Positions 1 through 11,270 of a stretch of DNA of 64,000 bases are shown here, piece after piece. Each line of letters opens with the position of its first letter. Position 1 is the stretch's first letter. The stretch is taken from contig NC_085136.1 in the NCBI RefSeq assembly GCF_035046485.1, positions 80,183,734 to 80,247,733 on the forward strand, given 5' to 3'. The translations under genes were made by a program, and so were the position numbers. This stretch comes from Aedes albopictus. Its lineage: Eukaryota; Arthropoda; Insecta; Diptera; Culicidae. The notes beneath the pieces are model-generated. The model was not told the origin of the DNA and did not search any database. It saw only the letters and a program-made list of their open reading frames with translations.

Positions 1-199
1 TTTGAAAATTCTCCGAAATGAATCGCGGACAGAGGTGCAGGCGATATTCCTGATAGAGTTTTTGAAGCAGTTTTTGGCTGAAATCATGAATCCAACTTCA
101 CAGTACAGTGTTAATCTTTAATTCCACGCCTACAAGTTTTGCAACCAGCTAACTGTACCACATGCTCCGACATCCACGTATGTTTGTTCATCATAACTG
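1..199. other. Non-coding lead-in, no gene seen
   Basis: Short AT-rich stretch before the first 12-bp repeat field. I see no gene or clear element. Confidence 0.4.
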
Positions 200-860
200 T
201 TAGAAATCCTTCACGAGTTCCTTTAGAATTTCTACAACAGTCTCTGGAGTTCATAGAGGTTTTTTTTTCAGGAGTTCTTCGAGAATACACATCGGGTGTA
301 CCTCGGCATTTCCTCCAGAAGTTCCCCGAAAATTTCTCCAGGAGCTTTCTTCGAAATTTCTTCAGGAGCTTCTCGGTAATTCCTCCAAAAGTACTCCGGT
401 GAATTCTCCAGGAGTTTCTCAGACATTTTCCCGTGGTTCACCGATGATTCTCTGGCGACGCTACAGGAGTTTCACAAAAATTTCTTCACGAGTTTCTCAG
501 GAATTTCTCCAAATGATCCTTAAGAATTTCTCCAATACATCCTCGCGAATCTCTCCAGTAGTTCCTTTGGAATTGGTCCAAGAATTTTTCAAGAATTTGT
601 CCAAAACATTTATCAGATCTTTTTCAGGAGCTCCGCGAGAATACTTCTTGGAGTTCTTAATTTTTTTTCCAGAAGTCCCTCGGGAATTCCTCTAAGAGGT
701 CAACGAGATTTGTTGCAGGAGTTTTTTTGGAAGTTCCTGTATTAGTTTCATTGGGATTCATTCATAAGTTTCAATAACACAAAAGATTCTTCTTGGAGAT
801 TTTTTTCAGAAATTGTTTTAAAAACTCATGTTGGAATTCTTGCTGAGGTTTTATAAGAAT
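200..860 (+). repeat. 12-bp-period degenerate tandem array, pyrimidine polarity
   Basis: Consecutive variants of a 12-bp unit of the type TTTCTCCAGGAG / TTCCTCCGGAAT. Because 12 is a multiple of 3, long open frames appear (for example 139-402 and 399-695), giving low-complexity Phe/Ser/Glu/Arg proteins. I read these as repeat artefacts, not genes. Confidence 0.85.
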
Positions 861-884
861 TGTTTTCCGACTTTGGACCTGTTA

Positions 885-1072
885 TCACGTGAGTTTTGGT
901 CTCTTTCGGCCTGGGTAGTCTACAAAAAAACAGCAAAACGGTTTGCCTTTTTATCCGACGGTTTCGGTTTTTAAAAAGTTTTATTTAAACCGAAACCGAT
1001 GGATAAAAAGGCAAATCCGTTTTTACAGTTTCTATAGACTGTCCAGGCCGAAAAAGATCAAAAGCCACGTGA
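885..1072. mobile_element. Foldback MITE, ~188 bp
   Basis: Near-complete palindrome. The left end TCACGTGAGTTTTGGTC pairs with the right end GATCAAAAGCCACGTGA, and the inner arms share TTTTTATCC...GGATAAAAA. The loop near 975 is AT-rich. Non-autonomous, with no coding capacity. It sits inside the 12-bp repeat field. Confidence 0.85.
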
Positions 1073-1084
1073 TTTCCACATATA

Positions 1085-1350
1085 TTCATTGCTAGAACTC
1101 TGCAGGGATACCTTCAAGAATTCCTGCAAAAAGTATTCCTTGGAATTTCTTCAGAAATTCCTCTGGAAAATTTTCAATAGATTTTTTTTTTTGGTAGTTC
1201 TTCCAGAATTTCTCCAGAATTCCTGCTGGAATCTCTTAAAATTATTGATAGAAAAAATCTCTGGAGCATTTTTGAAGACATTCTTGCGGAAACTTCCATT
1301 GAAATCCCTAAGGGGATTTCTGAAAATTCTTCGAAAAATTTCTGAAGCGG
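1085..1350 (+). repeat. 12-bp-period array, pyrimidine polarity
   Basis: Units such as TTTCTTCAGAAA and TTCCTCTGGAAA recur at 12-bp spacing, in the same family as 200-860. The overlapping open frames (1089-1436 plus, 1151-1471 minus) are products of the period. Confidence 0.75.
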
Positions 1351-1439
1351 ATTTCAAGAAAAAAAATGTTAGAAGGTTTTCGAGAATGTTAGACAGAATT
1401 TCTGTTGTAATCACACGCTGGCTGGTTGAACTGTAGGAG

Positions 1440-1850
1440 AAATCCACGGAATACATGTTTAAGGAAAACATTTTTTGAATTTCTTAAAGAATATCTGGAA
1501 ATAATTCTTAAAGTTTCCCTGTAACAAATTCTAAAGAAACCGTTGAAGCGTTTTTCAAAAAAAAAAAAAAAATATGGGAGATTCAATAAACGAATTTCTT
1601 AAGTAATTTTTGAAGAAAATCATGGAGCAATTTAATTTAGGAAGATTTTCTTAAGAAATCTCTGGAGAAATTTCTAAAAGAAGCTCTAAAGAAGAATCCC
1701 TGGAGAAATTTCTAAAAGAATTTCTGGAATAATTTATGAGAAAGTCTTTGGATAAACATTTTATTGAATACCTGGTGGATTTTCTTAAAAGAAATTCTTA
1801 AGAAAGTTTTGAAGAAATTTCTGAAGGAATGCTGTACATTTTATTTTCGT
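1440..1850 (-). repeat. 12-bp-period array, purine polarity (inverted relative to the array before it)
   Basis: Units such as TTTCTTAAAGAA and CTGGAGAAATTT read as the reverse complement of the arrays at 200-860 and 1085-1350, so polarity flips at about 1.4 kb. Confidence 0.75.
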
Positions 1851-1936
1851 GGGACTCTTGAATGCATTTCTGTTGGTAATGTTTCTGGAAAAAACTCTGG
1901 CGAACTTTATTACGTTTCACGAGGGTTTCGACTGGA

Positions 1937-2108
1937 TGTTTGATCGATGCTTCGGTTGGCTTTCTCTGTCTTTAAGTCGAGAACGAATTGTTTTCTACTT
2001 TCCCGACGTTTCGGCCGAACGGTTTTGGCCTTTCCGAAACGTCGGGAGGGTAGAAAACAATTCGTTCTCGACTTAAAGACTGAGAAAGCCACCCGAAACA
2101 TCGAACAT
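1937..2108. mobile_element. Foldback MITE, ~172 bp
   Basis: Almost perfect palindrome with arms of about 80 bp. The left arm runs through GTCGAGAACGAATTG and CCCGACGTTTCGG, and the right arm carries CCGAAACGTCGGG and CAATTCGTTCTCGAC. The loop is a few bases near 2025. The plus-strand frame 1849-2076 and minus-strand frame 1910-2101 merely cross it. Confidence 0.88.
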
Positions 2109-2540
2109 GATTAAAGAATTCATGAACAATTTTCCAAAGTAGAATGAACTTGCTTCTTCACTGGTGTTCAGATCTTTTCATATTCTAAATCTGCACGCCA
2201 AACTGGACCGAAATCCAATTTTTCATGAATTTTAGTGTCCGGGAACCTATTTAAAAATCAATTTGAAGTTTGAATGGGATCGATTTGTTGAATCACTCCA
2301 CGTCGCATTTTTAACTGGGTGAAGCTGTCAAGCTGTTACCCAGCAATCAAAAGGTGTTTTCAAAAGATCTCTTTGAAATTGATTTTAAGTATCAAATAAA
2401 GTTATAAAAATCAGAAAAAAACATACTGGCTCAGAAAAAGGTGCTCTTTCGTATAAGATTAAAAAATCAATACCCTATCAATAATTTCTCGCTTCCATAT
2501 TCATCCTATTCGAAAACGACTCCGGCATATTTAAAAATAA
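2109..2540. other. Non-coding, no gene seen
   Basis: AT-rich unique-looking DNA. One short imperfect hairpin (CTGGGT...ACCCAG) lies near 2315-2343. Nothing else stands out. Confidence 0.5.
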
Positions 2541-3010
2541 CCACTGGAAGAATTTTTTAAAAGATTTATTGTAAGATTTTATAAAAGAGTCATAGAAGTT
2601 ATTTGAAAAGAAATCCATGGGTGTCTTTCTAAAGAAATCCTTCGATAAATTTGTGGCGGGTTCTTTCGAGGAATTTATTGAGGGATCCCTTAAGCTTTTC
2701 TGAAAAAAATTTAATAGAAATTCTTAAGAAATAAATACAAGTTTTTTTTTACATAATTATTTGAAAAATATTAAAGTAGTAACTTTTTGAATTTCTAAAA
2801 AAAAAAAACATGAAGAAAGTTTTCACATGCAGCATAAAAATTTCTTTGAAAGATTCCATTAAGGAATTCCTGGGAAATTTATGAACGAATGCTTAGGAAA
2901 TTTTCGATGTAATCCTAGGAGGAATTTCTTAAGAAATCCGAGTACAAGTTTCCGAAAAAAAAAATCCTAGAAGTATTTAAATCAATTGGAGCAATTTTTA
3001 AAGGAATCTT
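2541..3010 (-). repeat. Decayed 12-bp-period array, purine polarity
   Basis: Scattered units of the AAGGAATTTCTTAAGAAA type at roughly 12-bp spacing. More diverged and A/T-richer than the 26-28.7 kb array. Confidence 0.6.
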
Positions 3011-3014
3011 TGGA

Positions 3015-3374
3015 TTAAGGCGAAACTGGAAGCATTTCATCATTTTTTTGGTTTTTGATTTTTTTATTTACTAACGAAGCAATATTTTTCAAATCGGTTT
3101 TCGTGCACATGTAGAGTATGGATGAAGGTATTTTCTAATTTTTTTACGCTGTAGAAAATGTTTTTCGTTTTTGCAGAAACCATTTTTTAGTGAAATTTTG
3201 TTCAAAAATGGTTTCCGCAAAAACGAAAAACATTTTCTCTCGCGTAAAAAAATCAGAAGATACCCTGATCCATACTCTACATCTGCACGAAACCCGATTT
3301 TGAAAATATCGCTTCGTTATTTAATAAAAAATCAAAAACCAAAAAGTGAGGAAATGGATCCAGTTTCGCCTTAA
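3015..3374. mobile_element. TTAA-flanked foldback element, 360 bp
   Basis: TTAAGGCGAAACTGG at the left pairs with CCAGTTTCGCCTTAA at the right, with inverted arms of about 165 bp. The centre contains a mirrored AACGAAAAACATTTT/AAAATGTTTTTCGTT segment around AAACCATTTTT. TTAA at both ends would fit a piggyBac-type target site, but TTAA is itself a palindrome, so this is suggestive only. Confidence 0.85.
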
Positions 3375-3620
3375 GTTCCAATATCACAAAGATGTTTTGC
3401 TCGTATGAGGACGTAACAAATAGAAAAACATCAAAGGCAAGAGGGCCCAAAAAATTAAAAATTAAATTTATATATAGGATGAAAAAATGTCAATCGTCTT
3501 TATGAACGTTATTTTAAAGTATGAAGGCTCGAAAAATTATAATATCCACATGAATTATTACTCATACCAAAAAATAGTGGTTGAAAAAGTTTAAATTCTA
3601 TAAAGGTCCACTTTTAAACG
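3375..3620. other. Non-coding AT-rich spacer
   Basis: I see no gene, repeat unit or palindrome. Confidence 0.4.
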
Positions 3621-4431
3621 TACAAGGGCTGGCCAAAATGTTTAAGAAAGGCAACTTGTTTTTCTCAAAAAAAAAAAATCTATAACTATTCTTAGAGTGC
3701 ATCAAATATTCTCAAACTGTGAATGTTTGTCAACCTATTATATGTACATCATTGGTACAAATTTGAACCGTTCTCGTGAAACACTATTGTCCAAATTTTT
3801 GAACTGTCATATCTCAGAAACCAGTGAATCGAATTTAATGAAATTCTGAGCATTCATTAACAATATATTGATACTTGATACGCCATTATAAAATGCAGTA
3901 TGTATTTTCGCACAACGAATAAACACAAAAAAAATCTAAATGTGTTCTTACTGTAAATCAATTGTTAAAATATATCTTAATTAAGATATTATGAGAATAT
4001 AAGTTTAAAATATGTTGATATCAAAACTAAAATGTAATGCCATTGATGTAAAAAATAATCACTTCTTCGAGAAAGATCCACATCCATCATAACTTTTTTC
4101 ACCATTCAAAAAGCTCCTATTTTTCGAAGAGTTTTGAAGCATCAATAAATTGTTGCTAAACGTTCAAAATTTCATTCGATTTGGTTTACTGATTTCGGAG
4201 ATATGACAGATCAAAATTTAGTTGTCTAAAAATAGTGTTTCTTGAGAGCGGTTCTGGCTTCGCAATAGATTAACCAATTGAGCCCACATTTTCGATGCAC
4301 ATATAATAGGTTTACAAACAGTCAAAATTTGATAACTTTTGGTGCACTCTATAAAAAGTTACAACTAGTTGAACTTGTTTTTGAGAGGAAAATAAAGTTG
4401 CCTATCCCAAACATTTTCGCCATCCCCTGTA
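3621..4431. mobile_element. Long foldback element, ~811 bp, TA-flanked
   Basis: The left end TACAAGGGCTGGCCAAAATG mirrors the right end CATTTTCGCCATCCCCTGTA (diverged). The next mirrored blocks include AGGCAACTTG with CAAGTTCAACTA-type sequence, GTGCATCAAA with TTGGTGCAC, and the pair CATATCTCAGAAACC / TTCGGAGATATGACAG. The flanking TA dinucleotides suggest a TA target site. The end and inner motifs are shared with the better-preserved element at 40249-41173, so the two belong to one family. No transposase is visible. Confidence 0.75.
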
Positions 4432-4441
4432 TGTGCAAAAT

Positions 4442-4487
4442 CTCCATCGACAACATAAACTCATATAAATTAATGTAGTCGATGGAG
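4442..4487. repeat. Perfect 10-bp stem hairpin
   Basis: CTCCATCGAC at 4442-4451 is the exact reverse complement of GTCGATGGAG at 4478-4487, around a 26-base AT-rich loop, directly beside the foldback element that ends at 4431. Confidence 0.6.
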
Positions 4488-4499
4488 TTTTTTTCACAG

Positions 4500-5220
4500 G
4501 CAAAACATGTGATTACAGCTCATCAACAGCCCATAGAACCCAAGTTCTGACTTTAATCAAGATATCTCGTTTGCTCAGGAATCTGTCAAGGAACTTCCCA
4601 AGTAACATTTTAATAGCCAATAAGTCTTGTAGAGTTTTTGACAACCATCATAAAACCTAATATCCTTTATTTTTGTTTCATGATGGTTCTAAGAACCTCT
4701 TCTAGTCTATTTGACTAAAAATGCTACTTCGGTTGATTGTACCTCATACAAGTCATAATGGCTTATGAAGCTGGTCGTTCTTTTTGGCGTGGAAACGACT
4801 CTCATTTTTGTCCTTCTACGGTTCTCTGAAGTCAAGGTTTGACTTCGCCCAGGTCATCAAATTTTCCTTTTGACACATTTACACATTGACACATGATAGA
4901 ATATGAGTTTATGTATTGTACCGAGGTTCCACATAGGTAAAATGTGTAATTTCATTTTTTCTACAGCTCAATGAACTCAAGGCGTGACTTCGATCAGGTG
5001 ATCCCGTGTGCTCAGGAATTTAGTCGAGGTTTTTACGTTACCTCTGTTAGATGCTGAATTGTTTTCTGGAGCTCACCGTTAACAATTGTTTTCCGGGTGC
5101 AAATTACTCTGATTGTAGTCTATGTATAGTTCTCTGAAGTCAAGGCATGACTCCAATCAGATCATCTTAAACGTCTGTGATCGAGTGATCAAGTTTTGTA
5201 AGGACGGATTCGGCCATTTG
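4500..5220. repeat. Degenerate ~145-165 bp repeats around a TCAAGG motif
   Basis: The phrase TCAAGGYNTGACTYC followed by AGGTGATC/AGGTCATC-type sequence recurs near 4831, 4976 and 5139, with a weaker copy near 4532. TTCTCTGAA precedes two of the copies. This looks like a decayed tandem family and contains the MITE at 4598-4734. Confidence 0.5.
4598..4734. mobile_element. MITE of the CCAAGTAAC family, ~137 bp
   Basis: Ends are CCCAAGTAACATTTT and AAAAATGCTACTTCGG (inverted). The inner arms are AACCATCATAAAACC and a mirrored TTTCATGATGGTT. Same family as 5655-5900, 46910-47021 and, by its ends, 57077-57247. Confidence 0.65.
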
Positions 5221-5654
5221 AGAGATTCAGAGTACACATGGGCACACATGCTCCTAAGATGTCTCCGATGACCTATGGGGTCAGTTCGGAGAAAATATCT
5301 CTTGTTTATGGTCATTTGAAAACAACAAACGTTGATGTAGACATGGATCACATACTTTTATGGTTCATAAATGTTCAGTAAGTATCTCAAAAACTCAAAA
5401 GAAACCTATCGAAAAATCTCAAATTCGAACTTGTAGAAACTTGAACTATCGTTAGGCAATTGAAAATGTAAACTCCCATTGAAATACTTCGTTAAAAATA
5501 AAGTTATGATGGTTCAAATCGTACTTGGCCTTTTTTTACCCAACATGATCCAGTGACCTGTCCAAGAAAGTGTTGAACTCGTGAATTTCCAAAACTAGAG
5601 TGATGCGTTAGTTCGGGTCGTTTGGTGAATTTTTGGATTTTCATTTTTCAGTTA
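5221..5654. other. Non-coding, no gene seen
   Basis: AT-rich DNA without a recognisable gene or clear repeat. The small minus-strand frame at 5157-5351 lacks any family resemblance. Confidence 0.4.
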
Positions 5655-5900
5655 GCGTCAAACGGATTAAAACCATCATAAAACCAAAATAAAACATTCT
5701 GGTTTGATGCTGGTTCTCAAAGCATCTTAAAGACAACTTGGGCTACAAATTGTTACTTCGGCTGCAAACAACAATTTGTGATTTGAAGAAGTTTTGTAAG
5801 CTATGATCAAACCAACATACTCTTATTTTGGTATTATGACAGTTTTGAGGACTTTCTAGTTTCAATCTTGAAATAGCAGCTTGGAACTGGAACCTACATT
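5655..5900. mobile_element. Two CCAAGTAAC-family MITE fragments
   Basis: AAAACCATCATAAAACC and GTTACTTCGGCTG repeat the inner and terminal motifs of the element at 4598-4734. A second diverged copy (TATTATGACAGTTTTGAGGA) follows from about 5765. Confidence 0.5.
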
Positions 5901-7887
5901 TTGTAACAAGCTATAATAATCGATACACTACTCGGTTGATTGTGGCAAACTTCCCTGATTCATTAAAACCTAAACCAACACCCAGAGATATCGATTGGCA
6001 ACATTGTACTGAAATCCAGTGGATTTCTATTGCTAGCAAATTCCCCACGTAACCAATCCTAGAAAATCCCCAATCAAACAAGCACTCGAACTTGACAATC
6101 ATTATTACCCATGCAAAGGTGTGTCCCAGTTAGGGGCTATCAGCCACCAACAGAAAAATAAAAACTAAAATCGGTCGACACCATTTCAAGTGCGTTGACG
6201 CTTCTTCCCGTCTGATAGGTTGACGAGAGTCATCGCGCTGAGAACCTAGTTGTTGTCTGATTGGTACACACCAGCAGATAGAGGACGTTTCGCGGGAAAT
6301 TGCACTGGCGTACGTGACTTCGCGATAGTTGGACTTTCGACTCGTCCTTGGGGGGAGGCATCCACTATCCCGCGTTGCTAAGCTCTACTGCAACTATTTG
6401 CCTCGGGAAGTGCTTTTTTGTTTCTGTAGTGACGACGGGGTCAACAACAGCCCATCGAATGCACCGCCGCGCCGCCATGCCACCAGCAGAAGCCGGTGGG
6501 ATTTACGCCAGGTTGAAACAAGGATTATCGGGGATCATCACTCTTCTGGAGGGGATGGGAAATTGTGAATGAACAAACCACTCCGTCGTCGTCGTCGCGC
6601 GATGTTGTAGTGCCAATAATCGGGAAAATCCTGTCGAGGCGGGCGAGAGGCTCTTGAACTTGGATCAACGCTGTGTTGTAAAATTAAGAAACACCTTTGT
6701 CAACAGTTCGATTGAATTCAGCTGGCGGTGAAGGTACGATGAACTTGGGTCTACGCGCGATGGATAGCGAATATTTATTGTTTGACTGTAATCCTGGCAC
6801 GACGTATTTACGGTCTGAAGAACTATGAAAGGTATCGTGGAAGCAACAACGGTCTGACCGTAGCCACGTTCCACGGTTGGCCCATAAAGCATGGACGCGC
6901 AGACGAAAATGGCGTCCCGGAGATGATGATGGCAGCGGTCACGTGTGTAAGGGATTGAAGCTCCTCTCCACAAAACTACAGATATAAAGAACACAATCCC
7001 AACAACCCCAACCGAGAACAACTGACCAGGTCGATAATTCCTCGTTCGATTGGTTGGCTTCGAGTGGCCAGGTCCAAGCCCGGAGAACCCATTATAACCG
7101 GGCGATAAATTAAATATAGCCAATATTTGCATTGCGGGAGCAGCCGCCGTTCGTTGTTCGAACCTGGGCACGAACAGCATTTTTTGTGCCTTTCCCACCA
7201 ACAACCACTAGGCACCAAGTGGTGGTAGTAGCAGTTTACTGCAGTTTCACACCGGAACATGTTTGCTTACACTTCTCACCGAACATTCCGTTTGTACCGC
7301 AGTGCCAGGATGCTAGAGAGAGCACAATGAATGGTCGTAAAGCATTAAACAATCGATGGTGGAAATTTATGGCGCTGCAGTTTTGTTGCCCCCAAACCTA
7401 CATCACCCTCCATTCTGAATTCGCCAGGAGTCGACGGGTCGCGTTCAGGAAGTGCTACAACTTCTGGTACAGATTCGTCCGCCGGAGAACGGACGGGTTG
7501 CAATTTTAGTGTTTCACTCTTTTGTTTATGGTTTTGACGATTTAGTGCGATGATAGAGAGATGCTACACAGAGAGCTAGCTACATCATGGACGGACGACG
7601 GTCATTGCACATAACAATGGCTATAAATGACATTTCTTTTCAAAAAAAAACCAATGGAAACTAGGAGTGAAATGAATGCAGACGTTTAGGAAGTCGGACT
7701 TGTTCCGGACAACGCAGAACGAGATTTATGGAGCGAACAACTTATCTCGTGTTGCTCCTGGTACCCCGAGGACAACTTCTACGGTTGAAGTGCAGTGCAG
7801 ATCGTTTTATGGAGTAACGAACTAGACGCAGAATAGTTTATGGTTTGATTCTTATCACCACCAAGTAACGAACATTGCTCTGTGATT
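5901..7887. other. Non-repetitive block A, candidate intronic regulatory DNA
   Basis: About 2 kb with more balanced base composition than its surroundings, no palindromic elements and no tandem period. It has several overlapping open frames, the longest a 179-codon minus-strand frame at 6665-7204 with one hydrophobic segment (VVGIVFFISVVLW). None resembles a known family, and competing frames on both strands argue that they are fortuitous. If the region is inside the Pitx intron, blocks like this are where enhancers would be sought. Confidence 0.4.
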
Positions 7888-8030
7888 GTTTTATGCTACC
7901 CGCGAGTAACACATGTAGGACTGAGTTTATGTAACACACAGATCACAGAAGAGTTACGGCACCGCAGGTTTTGGTTGCACAAAATTCACTGGAACTTACT
8001 TCTAACAAATGAGAACTTACTTGTTGTTAA
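7888..8030. mobile_element. Diverged MITE fragment of the GTAACACA...GTTAC type
   Basis: GAGTAACACATGTA, GAGTTACGGCACCGCA and GGTTTTGGTTG parallel the left arm of the palindrome at 57077-57247. ACTTACTTCTAACAAATGAG resembles the centre of the element nested at 44630-44720. Confidence 0.5.
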
Positions 8031-8039
8031 GGGATTTCA

Positions 8040-9400
8040 GGATGGGGTTTCCGTGGGATTGCAGGGGATTTGAACGAGCTTCCAAGGAAGTTTCGATAGG
8101 TGTTCAGAGTAGATTTAAGACGTTTAAGCCGTTTTGAACCCTCATAAAAATGCTCGAAACAACCTGGAACGCACTTGAACTCCCTGAGACGCCCTGAAAC
8201 GCCTCTGAAACTCATTGAAACTGGTATGGTCTTGAAATCCATTGAAACCCTTGAAACACATGGAAACTCCTGAGAACGACCATAAAATCTCCTGAAACGG
8301 CCTTGAAGTCTCCTGCAATCTCTGGATCACCCATGTAAATCCTTCGAACCCCTGGAACGCCTCTAAGACCACCACGAACTCCCCTGGAACACCTCTGAAA
8401 TTCCTTGATACTCCTTATAACGGCCTTGAAATCCCTTGAAATCCCTGGAATACCTTTGAAATACATAGAAACTCCCTGAAAAGCCAAAACATCCCCTGAA
8501 ACCCATGAAACGTCCCTGAAACCCCTTGAAACTGGGAACGCTCCTGAGATTGCCTTGAATGGTATTAAAATCTCTCGAAACTTCTGGAATATCCAGGAAA
8601 GACGTAGAAAGCTGCCTGGAACTCCCTTGAAACCTCCTGAGACGTCAAGAACGATCTTGGAGCCACCTGGGATGCCCATGAAATCCATTGAAATCTTCTA
8701 GAACGCCCCTTGAAACCCGTGGAATGGCGTAGGACTTTCATGAAACTCCCTGAATATCCCTGGAGCGCCCATGAACATCCTTGAAACAAACTGGAACGCA
8801 CTTAAGACCCTATAATATCACCTCCGCATCTCACTGGAATGACGTTAAAACCTCTTGAAACTCTTGGTACATCCTTGAAACACATTGGAACTACCTGGAA
8901 CGCCCATGGAATCTCCTAAAACCCATGGAACACTCCAGAAACATCCGTGAATCCCCTTGAAACTCGGAATGCCCCTAAAACCACCTTGAAATTTACAGAA
9001 TCCTCTTAAATACCTTTGAAATACCTAGGAAACTAACTGCCCTTAAAACCGCCTGGGACCTCAAGAACGCTTTTGAAACCACTTGGAATACTCCTAAAAC
9101 GCCTTCAAACTTTCGGGAACGGCACAGAAATCCCCTGAAACGGCCTTGGAATCTCATGGAACCTCTGGAATGTCCCTGGAGCGTCCCTGAAGGTATTTGA
9201 AACAGCCTTGGTCGCAGTTGAAGCCCCGTGGGAAATCTTGGACCGCATCTGAAAATCCTTGAAATTCACTGGAATGATCTTGAAATCTTTTGAAACCCCT
9301 GGAACACCACATGGAAACTCCCTGAAACACCCATTAAATCACCTGAAACGGCCTTGAAGTTCCCTGCAACCCCTGGAACCTGTGAAACCTCTTATGGACC
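8040..9400 (-). repeat. 21-bp-period (10+11) degenerate tandem array, minus polarity
   Basis: On the plus strand, units such as CCTGAAACGCC and CTTGGAACCC alternate. Read on the minus strand they are GGTTTCAGGG / GCGTTCCAGGG, giving open frames made of 7-residue blocks (GVPESFK-, GFQGVSG-like). Frames 8142-8375, 8212-8688 and 8565-8801 are artefacts of the 21-bp period. Many point changes show the array is old. Confidence 0.85.
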
Positions 9401-9534
9401 TACTTTGTCCATTAAATTGCGATATCTCTACTGGGTTTCGAGATATTTGAAAAAGTGTTCTATTTTAGTAATTTTTGAGTGAAACATAAAACATAAAAAG
9501 TGCCTATGTTTTTCATTCATTTTTTTTGCTACCT
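9401..9534. other. Short unique spacer
   Basis: Separates the 21-bp array from the 12-bp array; nothing recognised. Confidence 0.4.
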
Positions 9535-11270
9535 CATGAAGAAAACCACAGAAATTCCTCTAAAAATTCATAGAGGAATTTCTCCGGGAATTCCTTCACA
9601 ATTCCAAATTGATTTTCCAAATTTTTTCACAAGTTCCTTTGAAAATTTCTTCAAGTATTCTAATATAATTTTTTTCAGAAATACCTCCACGGATACTTTC
9701 AAAATGTTCTCCAAGTTCAAATGGTTGTGTTTTTTTTATTGAGTAATTGCTATATAAACTCCTCAAGTGTTTTAATTAGAAGTTTTTCTGGAGAAATCCA
9801 GCTAGTTTGAAAGAAGTCGCACAGGATTTCTTCCAAAAAACTTTCGGGGATTTTTTCACTTTTTTTCCTTAAATTCACTCGGAAATTTTGCACTAGAGAT
9901 TTGTTTAAAAATTCCTCTAGGGATTCATTAACAAACTGTTTTTGAGCGAATTTCTTGAGGGATTGTTTAAGAAAATCTATCATAGATTTCTTGTAAAATT
10001 ACTCCAGAAAACCCTTAAGAAATACGCGCAGATTTTATCCCCACAATATTCTTGGACTTCTTAAAAAGAATAATCTTGAATGTAGAACTTCCTCCAGGAA
10101 TTTCTCATGAAACAACTTCAGAAATCTTGGATTTTACCAACTTATTTTTTTCAGAAACTCATCGATGAATCTCTTCAACAGATGCTCAGGATCCTTAAAA
10201 AATATCTAGAGGTTCCTCCGGAAAGTTTTGCAAGGATTTCTCTAGATCTTTCCACGAATTTCCTCAAAAAGTAATCCATGGATTCTTTCAGAAATACAAT
10301 TTTACAAATCTTTCAAGGATTCCTTCAGAAAATCAGCTATGCTGAGTTGCTTAAAAAAATGTCCAAAGTTTACTTCAGAAATGCTTTTACGGATTCCATA
10401 TGACTTCTTTAAGGATTTCTTCAAAAAGCTTTCCTGGAATTCTTTTAGTGAATCTTCCGCGGATTCCTTCCGAAGTAACATGAAGGTTTTGTTCATAAAA
10501 TCACTCAAAATTTGAAAAAATTACCAGTGATTCCTTCCAAAACTGTCCGAGTTATTCTTTAAGAAATTTATCTGAACTTTTTTTCGATATTCCATCAACT
10601 TCCTCCTTTGGAATTTATTCCAAGGATTCCTTCACGGAAAACCTTTCAGGAATTTCTTCAGAAACTTTTCCTGGGCTTTCTACAGAGATTCATTCAAAGA
10701 TTGTTTCGGAATTGGCTCCAATAATCTCTCCTGAAATTTATCCATAGATCCCTTCAGGAGTTTCTTAGAGTATTACTATTTGTATTTCTTCAGAAATTCA
10801 TCCAGGATTTCCTCCAAAGATACTTCCAGAAATTTCTGTATGGATTTCGTCAGAATTTCTTTCATAATCATAATCGTTCGAGAATGTAATGATAATGTTC
10901 TATAAAAAAATCTAAAAATATCACCAGAAGTCCTCTCAGGTATTATACCAGAGGTTTTCGAAGAAGTTTTTTTTTCAAAAAATTCTCCATTGATTTCTTC
11001 GGGAATTGTCGTTGTATTCCTTAAATTTTTTTTCAAAAATTCTTCTACAAATTTTTACAGGAATATAACTATATATTCGTTTTCGGAAATTCTTTTAGAA
11101 AATTATGTTTAATTTATAGCTTCGGTAGTTCTGTCAGAGATTTCTCCAGGAAATCTCCATTATATTCTTCCAAGGATTTTGTAGACATTCTTTCAGCGCA
11201 TCGGGAGGTTTTTAGAATAAGTTCAAGTATTTGCAAGTCGCTTTCTTGAACACCAATTCTCCAAATCACC
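9535..11270 (+). repeat. 12-bp-period array, pyrimidine polarity
   Basis: Long field of variants of TTCCTTCAGAAA / TTTCTCCGGGAA. Minus-strand frames such as 9750-9983, 10302-10508 and 10776-11036 translate to Lys/Glu/Ser/Leu-rich repeats (EESLEEFLNKSL-like), the other-strand reading of the same unit. Confidence 0.85.

Noticed and set aside
8212..8688. 158-codon minus-strand frame with GFQGVSG-like repeats
   Set aside because: It follows directly from the 21-bp repeat period; there are no domain or start/stop features of a gene.
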